NCBI RefSeq assembly: GCF_023715785.1
Contig: NZ_JAMBOX010000007.1
Location: forward strand, 185,239-249,238
Direction: 5' to 3'
DNA length: 64,000 nt
Source: Neobacillus niacini
GTDB taxonomy: Bacteria; Bacillota; Bacilli; Bacillales; Cytobacillaceae
A program made the translations under genes and the position numbers. Shown here one piece after another: positions 34,228 to 43,776 of the stretch. How positions within the stretch are numbered: the stretch's first letter is position 1; each line of letters starts with the position of its first letter. The notes under the pieces were generated by a model, which saw only the letters and a program-made list of their open reading frames with translations, ran no database searches and was not told the origin of the DNA.

Positions 34228-34995
34228 TTATTTCACCAAATAAGCACCATCTACTGGAAGATTGATTCCACTGATGTATTCAGATTCATCTGAAGCAAGA
34301 AAGAGAGCAGCATTGGCAATATCTTTAGGTTTTGCTAACCTGCCTAATGGAATATTATCTAATAGCGTTTGTTTGTTCTTCTCAAGGTTATCATTCTCAG
34401 ATCTTTTTAAAAATTTTTCCATCATTGGTGTTTCTACCAGCCCAGGACAAATACAATTAAAACGAATGTTGTCACTTCCAAAGCGAACAGCCAATGAACG
34501 GACGATATTCACTACCGCACCTTTTCCTGCTGCATAAACTGGACTAAATGGTGAAGCCTTTAAACCAGCAATGGAAGCAGTATAAATGATCGAACCTCCA
34601 CCTATTTGTTTCATAATCGGAACTACATATTGTGTCGTAAAAAAGCCACTTTTTAAATTAAGATCCATGGCAAAGTTATATTCAGATTCTTCAACTTCTT
34701 CTAAATCTGAAGGACCCGGAGTACCTGCGTGATTCCATAGTACATTTATTTTCCCATTGTTGTCATAGATGTCTTCTATCACCTTTTTTATTTCAGTCAT
34801 ATCTAATAAATTTGTATCAAAAAAATTTGCTTCTCCGCCAGTTTCTCGAATTTGTTGAACAACTTTTTCCCCATTTTCCTTATCAAAGTCTAAAATATTG
34901 ACTACGGCACCCTCTTTTGCGAAAAGTAATGCTCCTGCTTTTCCCATTCCAGACGCTGCAGCAGTAATAACTGCGACCTTTCCTTTTAACCGCAT
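34228..34995 (-). CDS. SDR family NAD(P)-dependent oxidoreductase
   Basis: The 255-residue classical SDR has TAAASGMGKAGALLFAKEGA, NHAG, catalytic Ser in TASIAG and YAAGK, and ends SGINLPVDGAY. It probably oxidises a secondary alcohol or a 3-hydroxyacyl compound. ATG 34995 follows TTGGGAGGAGAATAT. It is transcribed divergently from the LysR gene, which likely controls it. Confidence 0.85.
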   Translation of the reverse strand: MRLKGKVAVITAAASGMGKAGALLFAKEGAVVNILDFDKENGEKVVQQIRETGGEANFFDTNLLDMTEIKKVIEDIYDNNGKINVLWNHAGTPGPSDLEEVEESEYNFAMDLNLKSGFFTTQYVVPIMKQIGGGSIIYTASIAGLKASPFSPVYAAGKGAVVNIVRSLAVRFGSDNIRFNCICPGLVETPMMEKFLKRSENDNLEKNKQTLLDNIPLGRLAKPKDIANAALFLASDESEYISGINLPVDGAYLVK

Positions 34996-35101
34996 ATATT
35001 CTCCTCCCAAAATTAATAGGCATTTATGAATCTTCCAGAACAACATTTTATTCTACTATCTAATACTCTCCCGAAAGTTGATTAGAGATTTAGATAGTTA
35101 A

Positions 35102-35122
35102 ATATCATAATTATTATAATAT
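35102..35122. promoter_or_regulatory. 21-bp dyad, probable LysR operator
   Basis: ATATCATAAT and ATTATAATAT flank a central T with a single mismatch, in the divergent region between the SDR and LysR genes. LysR regulators bind T-N11-A dyads in exactly this position. The right arm also contains a TATAAT-like -10. Confidence 0.5.
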
Positions 35123-35225
35123 TCTGTATTTTAATTGTATTCTTAAATCAATTTTTAGTAAAATAAATATATATTCAACAATTTCATTAAATAAACTTAT
35201 AGTAAATCTTGATTGGAGGGGAAAA

Positions 35226-36143
35226 ATGAATCTTGTTCAATTAGAATTTATAGTCGAAATAGCAAAAGTCAACAACATTTCAAAAGCATCAAATATTTTA
35301 CATGTTTCACAATCAGGAATTAGTCAGTCGTTAACAAGTCTTGAAGAAGAACTCGGTGTTAAGATTTTTGATCGATCACGTTCCGGTGTTTTCCCAACTG
35401 AAGATGGAAAAATAATTATTCAAAAAGCACAAGAAATATTAAATCAAATTGAAGATCTAAAAAGTTTCAGTCAGTCCAAACACGCTAACACTCCGGTCGA
35501 AATAAAAATTTCGTTAACTCCTGGTTTTATTGTTAATATTCAGGAAGCGATTGCTTCTTTTAAAAGTGATTATCCGCATGTCAATATTGTCGTTTACGAG
35601 AATATTTCAAAACAAATTATTCAAGAAGTGATGGATAACGAGATTGATCTCGGGTTAATTGGTTTCTATAGAAACAAGTGGCAAATCGATAAGGAATTAG
35701 CATTTCAGCAATTATTCAAAACAATGGTTAAGGTCTGCGTAGGGAAGCACTCGCCATTTGCATCTAGAAAAACAATCACACACGAAGATTTAAAGAATCA
35801 GTCTATTGTGTTATATAATAGCGACGCGTTTAATAGATTTGCAAAAGTTTTTGAACAAAAGTACGGCCCATTAAATATTTTATTTCGTACGAATAATTAT
35901 GAAGTAATTAAAAAAACAGTGATGGATGGAGATGCCTTCAGCCTATTTACTGATGTGTTTGCAAAAAATGATCCCGATGTAAGAAGAGGAGATATAATTC
36001 CTCTTACGTTATTAAACTTTAGCAAAGCTAATATTGATTATGGATGGATTTATAGTAAAAAAAGAGGACTAACGGACTATGCATCAGAATTAATCGAATA
36101 TTTAAATCCATTCATTATAAATAAAGCACCTTCTTACTCATGA
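35226..36143 (+). CDS. LysR family transcriptional regulator
   Basis: The 305-residue protein has the LysR helix-turn-helix (LEFIVEIAKVNNISKASNIL, VSQSGISQSLTSLEEELGVK, IFDRSRSGVFPTEDG) and a type-2 periplasmic-like effector domain starting VEIKISLTPGF. It probably controls the divergent SDR gene and perhaps the ketone cluster downstream. TTGGAGGGG precedes ATG. Terminator 36175-36208 closes it. Confidence 0.88.
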   Translation: MNLVQLEFIVEIAKVNNISKASNILHVSQSGISQSLTSLEEELGVKIFDRSRSGVFPTEDGKIIIQKAQEILNQIEDLKSFSQSKHANTPVEIKISLTPGFIVNIQEAIASFKSDYPHVNIVVYENISKQIIQEVMDNEIDLGLIGFYRNKWQIDKELAFQQLFKTMVKVCVGKHSPFASRKTITHEDLKNQSIVLYNSDAFNRFAKVFEQKYGPLNILFRTNNYEVIKKTVMDGDAFSLFTDVFAKNDPDVRRGDIIPLTLLNFSKANIDYGWIYSKKRGLTDYASELIEYLNPFIINKAPSYS

Positions 36144-36174
36144 GTACTAGTTGAATGATAATTTTGAGACATGA

Positions 36175-36208
36175 AATGCAGTCACCCCACGAATTGTGTG
36201 ACTGCATT
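36175..36208. terminator. bidirectional terminator between convergent LysR and SDR genes
   Basis: AATGCAGTCAC (36175-36185) and GTGACTGCATT (36198-36208) make a perfect 11-bp stem between the two converging genes. Confidence 0.7.
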
Positions 36209-36229
36209 ATTAATGTTAATATTAACAAC

Positions 36230-36979
36230 TTATCCCATATACATCCCGCCGTTTACATCAAGTACCGTACCGGTAATCCAGTTGGATGCTTGTGAAGATA
36301 GAAAAACAACGGCTTCTGCAATATCTTCCGGTTCACCCATTCGCTGTAATGGGAGCTCTGGATAACTTCCTTCTTTAATCATCTCTGTTCGAACAGGTCC
36401 TGGGGCCACTGCATTCGTATATACGTTAAATGGTGCCCCATCTTTAGCAAACCACTTAATCATGGAATGAATTCCACCTTTAGCGGCAATGTAATGCGGA
36501 CCCGATAAAGAAATCCCTCCTATTTTTGCAGCAATTGAACCTATCATTACGATCTTCCCATAAGATTTCTCTTTCATTTTTGTATAAACCGCTTGGCAGC
36601 ATAGAAATGTACCTTTTAAATCAACATTTAACACTTGATCCCACTCCTCAGATGAAAGGTCTTCAGCTTTTGTCGCTTTAAGGATCCCAGCACATGTCAC
36701 TAAGATATCTATTTGACCAAATGTTTTTTCGGTTATTTGCACCATATTTTCAATTTCTTCTTTTTTTGTTACATCACACTTTATACCAACTACTTTACTG
36801 TTAGTTTGTGCATTAATAGTTTGTATTGTTTCCACAAGAGAAAGCACATCACACACAACAACATTTGCTCCCTCACGCGCTAAAGCTACTGCTACTGACC
36901 TGCCAATTCCCCTACCAGCCCCTGTAACGATAGCAACTTGGTTAGTTAAATTTGTTTTACCACTTATTGGTGCAGGCAA
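36230..36979 (-). CDS. SDR family oxidoreductase, last gene of the Apc-like operon
   Basis: The 249-residue SDR contains VTGAGRGIGRSVAVALAREG, CAGI, YIAAK and ASNWITGTVLDVNGGMY. In acetophenone degraders an SDR (1-phenylethanol dehydrogenase) supplies the ketone for the carboxylase; the position of this gene at the end of an Apc-like operon invites the same role, but the substrate is inferred. It follows the hydrolase gene by 42 bp. Confidence 0.84.
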   Translation of the reverse strand: MPAPISGKTNLTNQVAIVTGAGRGIGRSVAVALAREGANVVVCDVLSLVETIQTINAQTNSKVVGIKCDVTKKEEIENMVQITEKTFGQIDILVTCAGILKATKAEDLSSEEWDQVLNVDLKGTFLCCQAVYTKMKEKSYGKIVMIGSIAAKIGGISLSGPHYIAAKGGIHSMIKWFAKDGAPFNVYTNAVAPGPVRTEMIKEGSYPELPLQRMGEPEDIAEAVVFLSSQASNWITGTVLDVNGGMYMG

Positions 36980-37021
36980 TGTAACTACCTCCTCACTAAA
37001 ATAAATGTTAATGAAAAATTT

Positions 37022-37957
37022 TTATATGAGTTCAAGATCCTCTAAAAAACTTCCAATATAACTTAATGAATTTTCAATTTGCTCAGAGAAAAACGCAAAA
37101 TTTGTAAAATATCCGTGGATCATTTCTGGTACACATATATAATCAACTCGAACTCCAACTTTATCGAGCCTTTCTGAAAATTCTTTTCCCTCATCCCGGA
37201 GGACATCCTTTTCTGCGGTAATAATTAAAGACGAAGGTAGCATACTTAAATCATTGGCAGCTAAAAGATTTGCATAGCTGTTCTTCTTGTCCTCCTCATT
37301 CCTAAGATAGTGCTTGCTAAACCAAATCATCAAATCACGCTCAAGACCAAAACCATTTGCAAATTCGTGATAAGATTTAGTATTAAAACAAAAGCTTGTT
37401 ACCGGATAGACAAGGACTTGTGCAGCTATGTGGGGACCATTTCGATCACTTGCCATCATTGAAACTGCTGCAGCTAGGTTTCCTCCTGCGCTATCTCCTC
37501 CAACTACTATTCTATTAATATCACCATTTATAGCGGTTCCATTCTCCTTAACCCATTGCAATGCCTTGTAGGAATCCTCTGCAGGAATAGGGAATGGATA
37601 CTGAGGAGCAAGCCGATAATCGACTGAAACAACAAGAACTCCTATTCTGGAAGCAATCATTCGACAAACAGGATCTGCCGATTCTAAATCTCCGAGGACC
37701 CAACCACCTCCATGGTAATAAACAAAAATCGGAAATACACCTTTACCCTTAGGGGTATATATCCTTAATTTGATTTCTTCATTTTCACCTACCGAAACTA
37801 AGCAATCCTCCACTTTTGTAAGCTGATCCAAATTTTCATTCGAGCGAGGAAATTGCGCTAACATAGTTCTTGCTTTATTGGGATCCATCCTATGAATGCT
37901 TGGCATTTGATAAAATGCATCTAAATATTTCTTTACCTGTGGATTTAAGTGGTTCAC
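37022..37957 (-). CDS. alpha/beta hydrolase, HSL (HGGGW) esterase family
   Basis: The 311-residue esterase has the oxyanion motif YYHGGGWVLGD, nucleophile GGDSAGGNLAAA, an acid Asp region TAEKDVLRDEG and catalytic His in MIHGYF. GTG 37957 is preferred: GGGAGG is 9 bases upstream and the protein then starts NHLNPQVKKYLD like its relatives. The frame is open to a TTG at 38038 without a ribosome binding site. With the monooxygenase at 46255 it could hydrolyse the ester formed from a ketone. Confidence 0.82.
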   Translation of the reverse strand: MNHLNPQVKKYLDAFYQMPSIHRMDPNKARTMLAQFPRSNENLDQLTKVEDCLVSVGENEEIKLRIYTPKGKGVFPIFVYYHGGGWVLGDLESADPVCRMIASRIGVLVVSVDYRLAPQYPFPIPAEDSYKALQWVKENGTAINGDINRIVVGGDSAGGNLAAAVSMMASDRNGPHIAAQVLVYPVTSFCFNTKSYHEFANGFGLERDLMIWFSKHYLRNEEDKKNSYANLLAANDLSMLPSSLIITAEKDVLRDEGKEFSERLDKVGVRVDYICVPEMIHGYFTNFAFFSEQIENSLSYIGSFLEDLELI

Positions 37958-38083
37958 CCCTACCAACCTCCCTTCGTTCTTATTAAAAACAGGGCCTGCA
38001 ATGTACAGAGCCCCTTCTTTCAAATAGGATTCACTCAAATTTCTCTAATATTTATTCTTGTATTATGAGTAATTCTAAATCTA

Positions 38084-38986
38084 TTAGGATCGAAATTCTC
38101 CTAACCACTGTAATACTAATTCGGGATTTGCATTTTCTTGAACTGTCCCATAAACCCAGCCTCTTACTGGAGTAAGTAAGTTCGATTTCTCCAGCCCAGC
38201 CTCTTGATCTATTCCGCTGAAATGAACAACTTCACCTTCTTTGATTACTTTAGAAGTGTAGTTCGATTTTCCATCAAACAGGAAAAAGTCTATTTTTTCT
38301 TTAATCAATAGAATTTCTTCTTCAAATTTTTCTCTTGTAGTGTCATCTTTTAACAGAATCCCTAATGCCCATTGGTAATGGGAGGCACTGTTAAAGATTG
38401 ATTGATATAATTCACTTATTTTTATTTCTTGATTGGTAAAAGGAACAGATTCATCAAGAACAATTCCTGCTATTCCCGATTTTGAAAAATTACGTAAATA
38501 ATCGGCTACATACATCGAAGCGCCATCGAGTTCACTTTCTCTTACTTGTAGGTCCCCATCAAAATTTTGCACTTCCTTTAACCAGTATAGCCAGTGATGT
38601 GGGGACGGAACGGCTATTGTAATTGGATAATGATCTCCATATAGATTTTTGATCCCTTCCAATACTTCTATCAGATTTATACGTGGGGCTTCTAAATTAA
38701 GAATCTTTCTTAAAGCGAAAGTCGTTTTCTTCCCTTCCCATTGATAGATAATCTCTGGGTTGTTCTTGAGATAAATCTTATAAAAGTCAATAATAGGGAT
38801 ACTTAATACATCCGAATTCAATAATTGCTGTGCTTTGCTATACAAAGCAAGAAACTGTGAGGGATGACTCCAAATATCATCATCAGTCTCTCCTAATATT
38901 CGTTGTGCATAAGCAATATAGTTTAACCAAACCTTACTCTCCCCCTTAACAGGGGGAGTAAGACATAACTTTGATGATGAATGCAA
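38084..38986 (-). CDS. Apc5-like protein, fifth gene of the carboxylase operon
   Basis: I cannot assign a family from motifs. The product is about 300 residues (34 kDa), soluble, with ITIAVPSPHHWLYWLKEV, GIAGIVLDESVPFT, FFLFDGKSNYT and LLTPVRGWVYGTV, suggestive of a TIM-barrel (UroD/MetE-like) protein. Its place and size match Apc5, the extra subunit of acetophenone carboxylase. TTG 38986 lies 6 bases after AAAGGGGAG; GTG 39004 overlaps that site. It follows the HyuB-like gene closely. Confidence 0.65.
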   Translation of the reverse strand: MHSSSKLCLTPPVKGESKVWLNYIAYAQRILGETDDDIWSHPSQFLALYSKAQQLLNSDVLSIPIIDFYKIYLKNNPEIIYQWEGKKTTFALRKILNLEAPRINLIEVLEGIKNLYGDHYPITIAVPSPHHWLYWLKEVQNFDGDLQVRESELDGASMYVADYLRNFSKSGIAGIVLDESVPFTNQEIKISELYQSIFNSASHYQWALGILLKDDTTREKFEEEILLIKEKIDFFLFDGKSNYTSKVIKEGEVVHFSGIDQEAGLEKSNLLTPVRGWVYGTVQENANPELVLQWLGEFRS

Positions 38987-39020
38987 TCGTAACTCCCCTT
39001 TCACTTATGCATAAAACTTT

Positions 39021-41237
39021 TTAATTCCGCTCAGCAAGCAGTCTTTCTAGTTCAGCAATTCGAACGTCCTTTGGATCAGGAAGAGTGACTGGCTGAAGAT
39101 GATCAACTTGCATGACATTGTCAGGGGAACCAGCATAAACGTTTTTGTTGTTTCCCCAGCTTCCATACCAAGGGAGATGTCCAGGAGGTCTTTCTGTCAC
39201 CCATCTCTCAATAAATTCTTGATATGGAACCCCTCGTTTTTTCCGCGCTTCTCTTTCTTGCTGCCTTTTCTTTATCGTGGCTTCTACATCTATGACTAGT
39301 GTTTCAGGATCGTAGACTACATGATAAATATTTTGGGAAACATAATCGGAGATAATTTGATCTTCTAAATCCTTAATGACCATATTAGGATCCCGATCAA
39401 GAACATCTCCGTATCCCCCTCCTGCTCCCTGTGTCTGCATGTAGAGTTCTCCTTCTTGCATTTGTTCAAATGCCATCCCCTTTTGACGAGTATTATAAGT
39501 TCCTCCTTCAAAAGGCTTAGTATTCATTATTTCATCGATTGAATATTCAAACAACTCAGGATGCTCTTGCATGATCTTAAACACATTCACTCCCTTTACC
39601 CTGGCTAGTGGATACACCGGGCAGCCATACCCCCCAAATAGACCACTAACCATTGGAACTCTTGAAGCAGGGGTCACTGACTGCAATCCCCAGAACGGAC
39701 TTCCCTTAACTGAAACTATTTGTTGAAACCCGCTTCCGCCGCGATATTTACCAAATCCTTGATTATCCTTGAAAATTCTGCGAGATAAATGAATCCACGG
39801 TAATTCTTCTTCAAACAATTCTTGTTCTCCCTGATCTGCCATTGCGGCTGAGGTTAAATAAATGGAGTGTTCACCATCCATATCTTCCCTTGCTCCGCTT
39901 GGCATACCATTAATATCTGCCGAAATATTGCCGACTATTTCCCCATGTTGTGTAACCCCTCCATAGCCGAAACCGTCAACAGAACTATAAACTGGTGATA
40001 TAATCCTCGTATAGCGCCGCTCTGCACTATATAAGAATTTCCCAAAAATTTGCTGTAATACTGAGACCATGGATTCGGCAATTGAAATAGCGAGTGCAAC
40101 AGGTACATCATCTGAACCATTGACCACTGACTTCGAATGCGCTTTTATTTTAAATGAATTAATAACAGCCTGGTTGCGTGGTAAATCTGGCCAAACATAA
40201 TATAAGAAGCCGACTGCAATCATACCGTGCATGACAGACAGATTAACGTTCACTGCTCGGTTCAGGAATTCAGGGCTTGAACCGCTAAAGTCAATGGAGA
40301 GCGTATCTCCCTTTTTTTCAACCTCAAGATTCACTTTGATCATGATATTTTCCCGGCCTGTGTTGTCTAGAACGAAGAAAGTTCTTACGGTTCCATCCTG
40401 CCATTCCGATATCCTCCTGCGAACCTCCTGATCTGTATCATCTAATGTTTTTCGCAACGTGGCAATGACTGCATCGACTCCGAACTCTTCAATAATTTCT
40501 TCCATTCTTTTTTGCATACGTATACATGCTGATAGTTTTGTTTTAATATCTTGAAGCATCAGCTTCGGTTCTCGGGTAGAATTTTGCAAAAATGTAACAA
40601 TATCATTTCTTAAATTATATTTCTCAGCGATTTTAATTGGGGAAATAGCTAACCCTTCCATAAATTTAGATTCAGCTATTACAGGCATTCCACCCGGTTC
40701 CACAGCCCCATTTTCTCCTTCATGAATGATACAACATCCCCATGCAACCAATTCGCCCTTATGAAAAATCGGGATAAAAACACTTTGATCGGCGTTATGG
40801 ACACCGCCATATCTGGCATCATTATGCATGAAGGCATCGCCAGGTCTGATACCTACATTAGGGTCCTTTCCCCAATACTTGATCGTGTACTTTAATGCAT
40901 ACTGACTCGATGTTGCAAATGCGGTAATCCCTTTCGTACTTCCTAAGGTCATATCTCCACTTGCTGTATAGAAGCTTGCCGTTAGATCACCCCATTTTGC
41001 TCCTGGTGCAGATCCAAGCTGCATAATCATTTCTGTTGCCTCAGTGGCAACCGCTTGAATACGACTACGGATGATGCTCATCTTTTCGTCAGAAGTGTTA
41101 GCAATAGCCTTTTTCTCCCGATCAGTAATAGGTTCTAGTCCATGATTCTCAATAATTTCCCTATCCGGCCCCCGAAAGTATGCATTATCCTGTAAGAACT
41201 TTTCCACTAATTCTTGTTCACGATTCGTTTGTGTCAT
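39021..41237 (-). CDS. HyuB-like carboxylase subunit (Apc4 / acetone carboxylase alpha-like)
   Basis: The 738-residue protein has AVATEATEMIMQLGSAPGAK, FMHNDARYGGVHNADQSVF, CCIIHEGENGAVEPGGMP and GAGGGYGDVLDRDP. It is longer than the HyuB at 28975, with a C-terminal extension rich in charged residues (KKRQQEREARKKRG), as in ketone carboxylases. It should catalyse the carboxylation half-reaction of a phosphorylated enol. The ATG overlaps the preceding HyuA-like stop by 4 bp. Confidence 0.82.
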   Translation of the reverse strand: MTQTNREQELVEKFLQDNAYFRGPDREIIENHGLEPITDREKKAIANTSDEKMSIIRSRIQAVATEATEMIMQLGSAPGAKWGDLTASFYTASGDMTLGSTKGITAFATSSQYALKYTIKYWGKDPNVGIRPGDAFMHNDARYGGVHNADQSVFIPIFHKGELVAWGCCIIHEGENGAVEPGGMPVIAESKFMEGLAISPIKIAEKYNLRNDIVTFLQNSTREPKLMLQDIKTKLSACIRMQKRMEEIIEEFGVDAVIATLRKTLDDTDQEVRRRISEWQDGTVRTFFVLDNTGRENIMIKVNLEVEKKGDTLSIDFSGSSPEFLNRAVNVNLSVMHGMIAVGFLYYVWPDLPRNQAVINSFKIKAHSKSVVNGSDDVPVALAISIAESMVSVLQQIFGKFLYSAERRYTRIISPVYSSVDGFGYGGVTQHGEIVGNISADINGMPSGAREDMDGEHSIYLTSAAMADQGEQELFEEELPWIHLSRRIFKDNQGFGKYRGGSGFQQIVSVKGSPFWGLQSVTPASRVPMVSGLFGGYGCPVYPLARVKGVNVFKIMQEHPELFEYSIDEIMNTKPFEGGTYNTRQKGMAFEQMQEGELYMQTQGAGGGYGDVLDRDPNMVIKDLEDQIISDYVSQNIYHVVYDPETLVIDVEATIKKRQQEREARKKRGVPYQEFIERWVTERPPGHLPWYGSWGNNKNVYAGSPDNVMQVDHLQPVTLPDPKDVRIAELERLLAERN

Positions 41238-43426
41238 CCCTGAGTCACTCCTTTAGAAAAGTATTTTTCTCTATACAGAAGCTTATCTTGACCTTTACGG
41301 TTTGATCTAGTAATCAGCGCAGATCCCTGTATACCCATTTTGAGCACCCAGCCTGGTTCAATAAGGTAGGTAGTATTCGATGAATCAATCAATGCTGGAC
41401 CCTGGATTATAGTTCCCTCGGAAATCCTGTTAATATCATAGACCGGCGTCAAAATAGGCTTTTCAACATCGATAAAATAGCAGAATTGCTCCCTTACAGG
41501 GACAGGTTGTTCTCTTTTTTCTGTAATTTCTTTGTTAAAATAAATCGGTTCATGTTGTACGTAAGATATGACGCGAATGACACTTACCCGAATCCCAGCC
41601 TCAGGCATTTCACTTCCTTCACCAAAACGGGCTCTAAAGTTTTCTCTGAATGTAGAAATGATTTGGAAGACATCATCGATATTCTTTAACCGCGAGATTG
41701 GACATATAACAGAGCTTTCAATGACCTGATTCCCATACCGCATATCAAGTTCCAAACGAAATTGAATATCCCGTTCTTCAACACCCTGACGAAGCAAATC
41801 CTCTCTCCCTTTACTTTCTAATTCTTCAACAATCGCATTGATAGATTCATAGTCTTGGAATAAGCTCCGTTTGTTGACATCATAAATATTAATGTAGACA
41901 TTTTTTTCGTGAATATGGAGCTGACTCATCATTCCCGCCCCCAATGCGGAGAAAATGGGGCTGAAGGGAGGGACTAAAATTTGATTAATGTCCAGTTGGT
42001 CGGCAATTCCACAGCAATGAAGTGTACCGTTTCCACCATAAGCTAAAAGAGTAAAGCTTTTTGGATCATATCCTTTTACACGTAATTCGGTCGAAATGGC
42101 ATCAGCCATATTGCTATCAACTTTTTCTTTAATTTGTTTTGCGGCATCAATTATGGAAATATCCATTTCTTCACTAATATTGTCTGAAACAACGAGTTCT
42201 GACCTTTTTTTATTCAGTTTGATAGTACCACCTGCGTAATGATCTGGATCAAGGTATCCCAATAGAAGATCTGCATCCGTTACAGTTGGCTCCAATCCTC
42301 CTCTGTCGTAACAAGCAGGACCCGGATCAGAGCCAGCACTATTAGGCCCAACTTCAATCGTATTAAAGATTTTATCTAATCGTGCAATCGAGCCGCCCCC
42401 TGCACCAATAATTTTCAAATTAACCATCGGAATATTTACTAACCAACGATCAATAACAGGGTTAAAATCGTAAAAACGGGTACCATCTTTTACAACCAAT
42501 CCGATATCACAGCTCGTTCCACCAATGTCCATACAAATTAATTTGTTTAATTTAAATTGTTCAGCTATCACTTCAGCTGCATCGATTCCGGCAATAGGAC
42601 CAGAATTAATGGTTTGAAGTGAATGGGTTGAATTTAATTGGGCCATCCCGCCGCTGTTATGCACTACCTGCATAGGTTTGGTGTAGCCATTTTCCTTTAA
42701 TGCCAATTCCAATGTACTTAGCGCATGAAACATTTGTCCATGCAAGTAAGCATCCAAAATGGTTGCGGTTGTACGAACATACTCACCTTTACGATTCACT
42801 ACAAGATGAGACAAAATCACTGGGATTGCACCAAGCATATTTGAAGGATATTCCTCAATGATAATCTCTTCGATCCGTTTCTCATGAATAGGATTCGCAA
42901 CAGAATTCATCAAGGAAACCACAAGAACTTGTGCCCCTCGATTAATTAGAAGTCGAACTTGTTTTCGAACATCCTCCTCATCGAGTGGCAGTAAGACCTC
43001 TCCTTTATAATCAATCCTCTCTCGTACACCTGCAATCATACGCATCGGTACAATGGGTTCAGGACGTTTTGCAGAAGGCAGGTTTGCCTGTTCTGTTGGT
43101 GTTAGTCCTTCTCCATAGCCGCGGCCACGACTAAGTGGAACGGATGATTCATATCCTGCTGTCGTTAAGAGTCCAACACTGGGACCATTTCGTTCAATCA
43201 GTGTATTGGTTCCAAGAGTAGTAGCATAGCGTACTGAGCTCACTTGTGAAAGTACAGTTCGTACCCCCAAACCTAATTTATCACACCCTTGTTTAAGGGC
43301 ATCCATGAATCCAAGTGAAAGGTTATGGTGGGTAGTCAACGCTTTAGTTTCCAAATATTGGTCTTCCCAAGCAAGAAAACAATCTGTGAAGGTTCCTCCA
43401 ATATCTACACTTATTCTCTTCATCAT
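41234..43426 (-). CDS. HyuA-like carboxylase subunit (Apc3 / acetone carboxylase beta-like)
   Basis: The 730-residue protein begins RISVDIGGTFTDCFLAWEDQ and has CMDIGGTSCDIGLVVKDG, GAGGGSIARLDKIF, GPACYDRGGLEPTVTDADLL and LLAYGGNGTLHCCGIADQL. These are the ATPase elements of HyuA proteins, here in the larger carboxylase-type version. It probably phosphorylates the ketone enolate or bicarbonate. It overlaps genes on both sides by 4 bp. Confidence 0.83.
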   Translation of the reverse strand: MMKRISVDIGGTFTDCFLAWEDQYLETKALTTHHNLSLGFMDALKQGCDKLGLGVRTVLSQVSSVRYATTLGTNTLIERNGPSVGLLTTAGYESSVPLSRGRGYGEGLTPTEQANLPSAKRPEPIVPMRMIAGVRERIDYKGEVLLPLDEEDVRKQVRLLINRGAQVLVVSLMNSVANPIHEKRIEEIIIEEYPSNMLGAIPVILSHLVVNRKGEYVRTTATILDAYLHGQMFHALSTLELALKENGYTKPMQVVHNSGGMAQLNSTHSLQTINSGPIAGIDAAEVIAEQFKLNKLICMDIGGTSCDIGLVVKDGTRFYDFNPVIDRWLVNIPMVNLKIIGAGGGSIARLDKIFNTIEVGPNSAGSDPGPACYDRGGLEPTVTDADLLLGYLDPDHYAGGTIKLNKKRSELVVSDNISEEMDISIIDAAKQIKEKVDSNMADAISTELRVKGYDPKSFTLLAYGGNGTLHCCGIADQLDINQILVPPFSPIFSALGAGMMSQLHIHEKNVYINIYDVNKRSLFQDYESINAIVEELESKGREDLLRQGVEERDIQFRLELDMRYGNQVIESSVICPISRLKNIDDVFQIISTFRENFRARFGEGSEMPEAGIRVSVIRVISYVQHEPIYFNKEITEKREQPVPVREQFCYFIDVEKPILTPVYDINRISEGTIIQGPALIDSSNTTYLIEPGWVLKMGIQGSALITRSNRKGQDKLLYREKYFSKGVTQG

Positions 43427-43776
43427 ATTCGACCCCTTTCCTTAACCATATACCGTTCTTTTAAAGAATGAATATCAAACTCCATATCATAAGTAGGTGG
43501 ATGTCCCGGCGGCAAATATTCCACTTCCATCATGGTCGCGCATCCCGGGCAATAATATTCAACAATTTGAACCCAAGTATGGTCTGGGGAAAATGTAAAT
43601 TCATAAAGTTTAGGATCTAAAATGGGCCGATGAATTTCGCGAGGATCACGTACATACACTAGTAATCCTTCCTTATAACTCTTGTGTGCTGAACCAATCT
43701 CGTAGTTACATTTCCTGCAACACCATATATCTTTATTTAGTTCAATTTCTAAATATTCTGTCATTTTTACCTTCAT
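43423..43776 (-). CDS. small Cys-rich carboxylase subunit (Apc2 / acetone carboxylase gamma-like)
   Basis: The 117-residue protein has two metal-ligand pairs, CCRKC at residues 19-23 and CPGC at 76-79, and GHPPTYDMEFDIHSLKER near the end. Small zinc-containing subunits of this kind occur in acetone and acetophenone carboxylases and not in simple hydantoinases. It overlaps neighbours on both sides, so equal synthesis of the subunits is likely. ATG 43776 follows AAAGGAGAAAG. Confidence 0.78.
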   Translation of the reverse strand: MKVKMTEYLEIELNKDIWCCRKCNYEIGSAHKSYKEGLLVYVRDPREIHRPILDPKLYEFTFSPDHTWVQIVEYYCPGCATMMEVEYLPPGHPPTYDMEFDIHSLKERYMVKERGRI

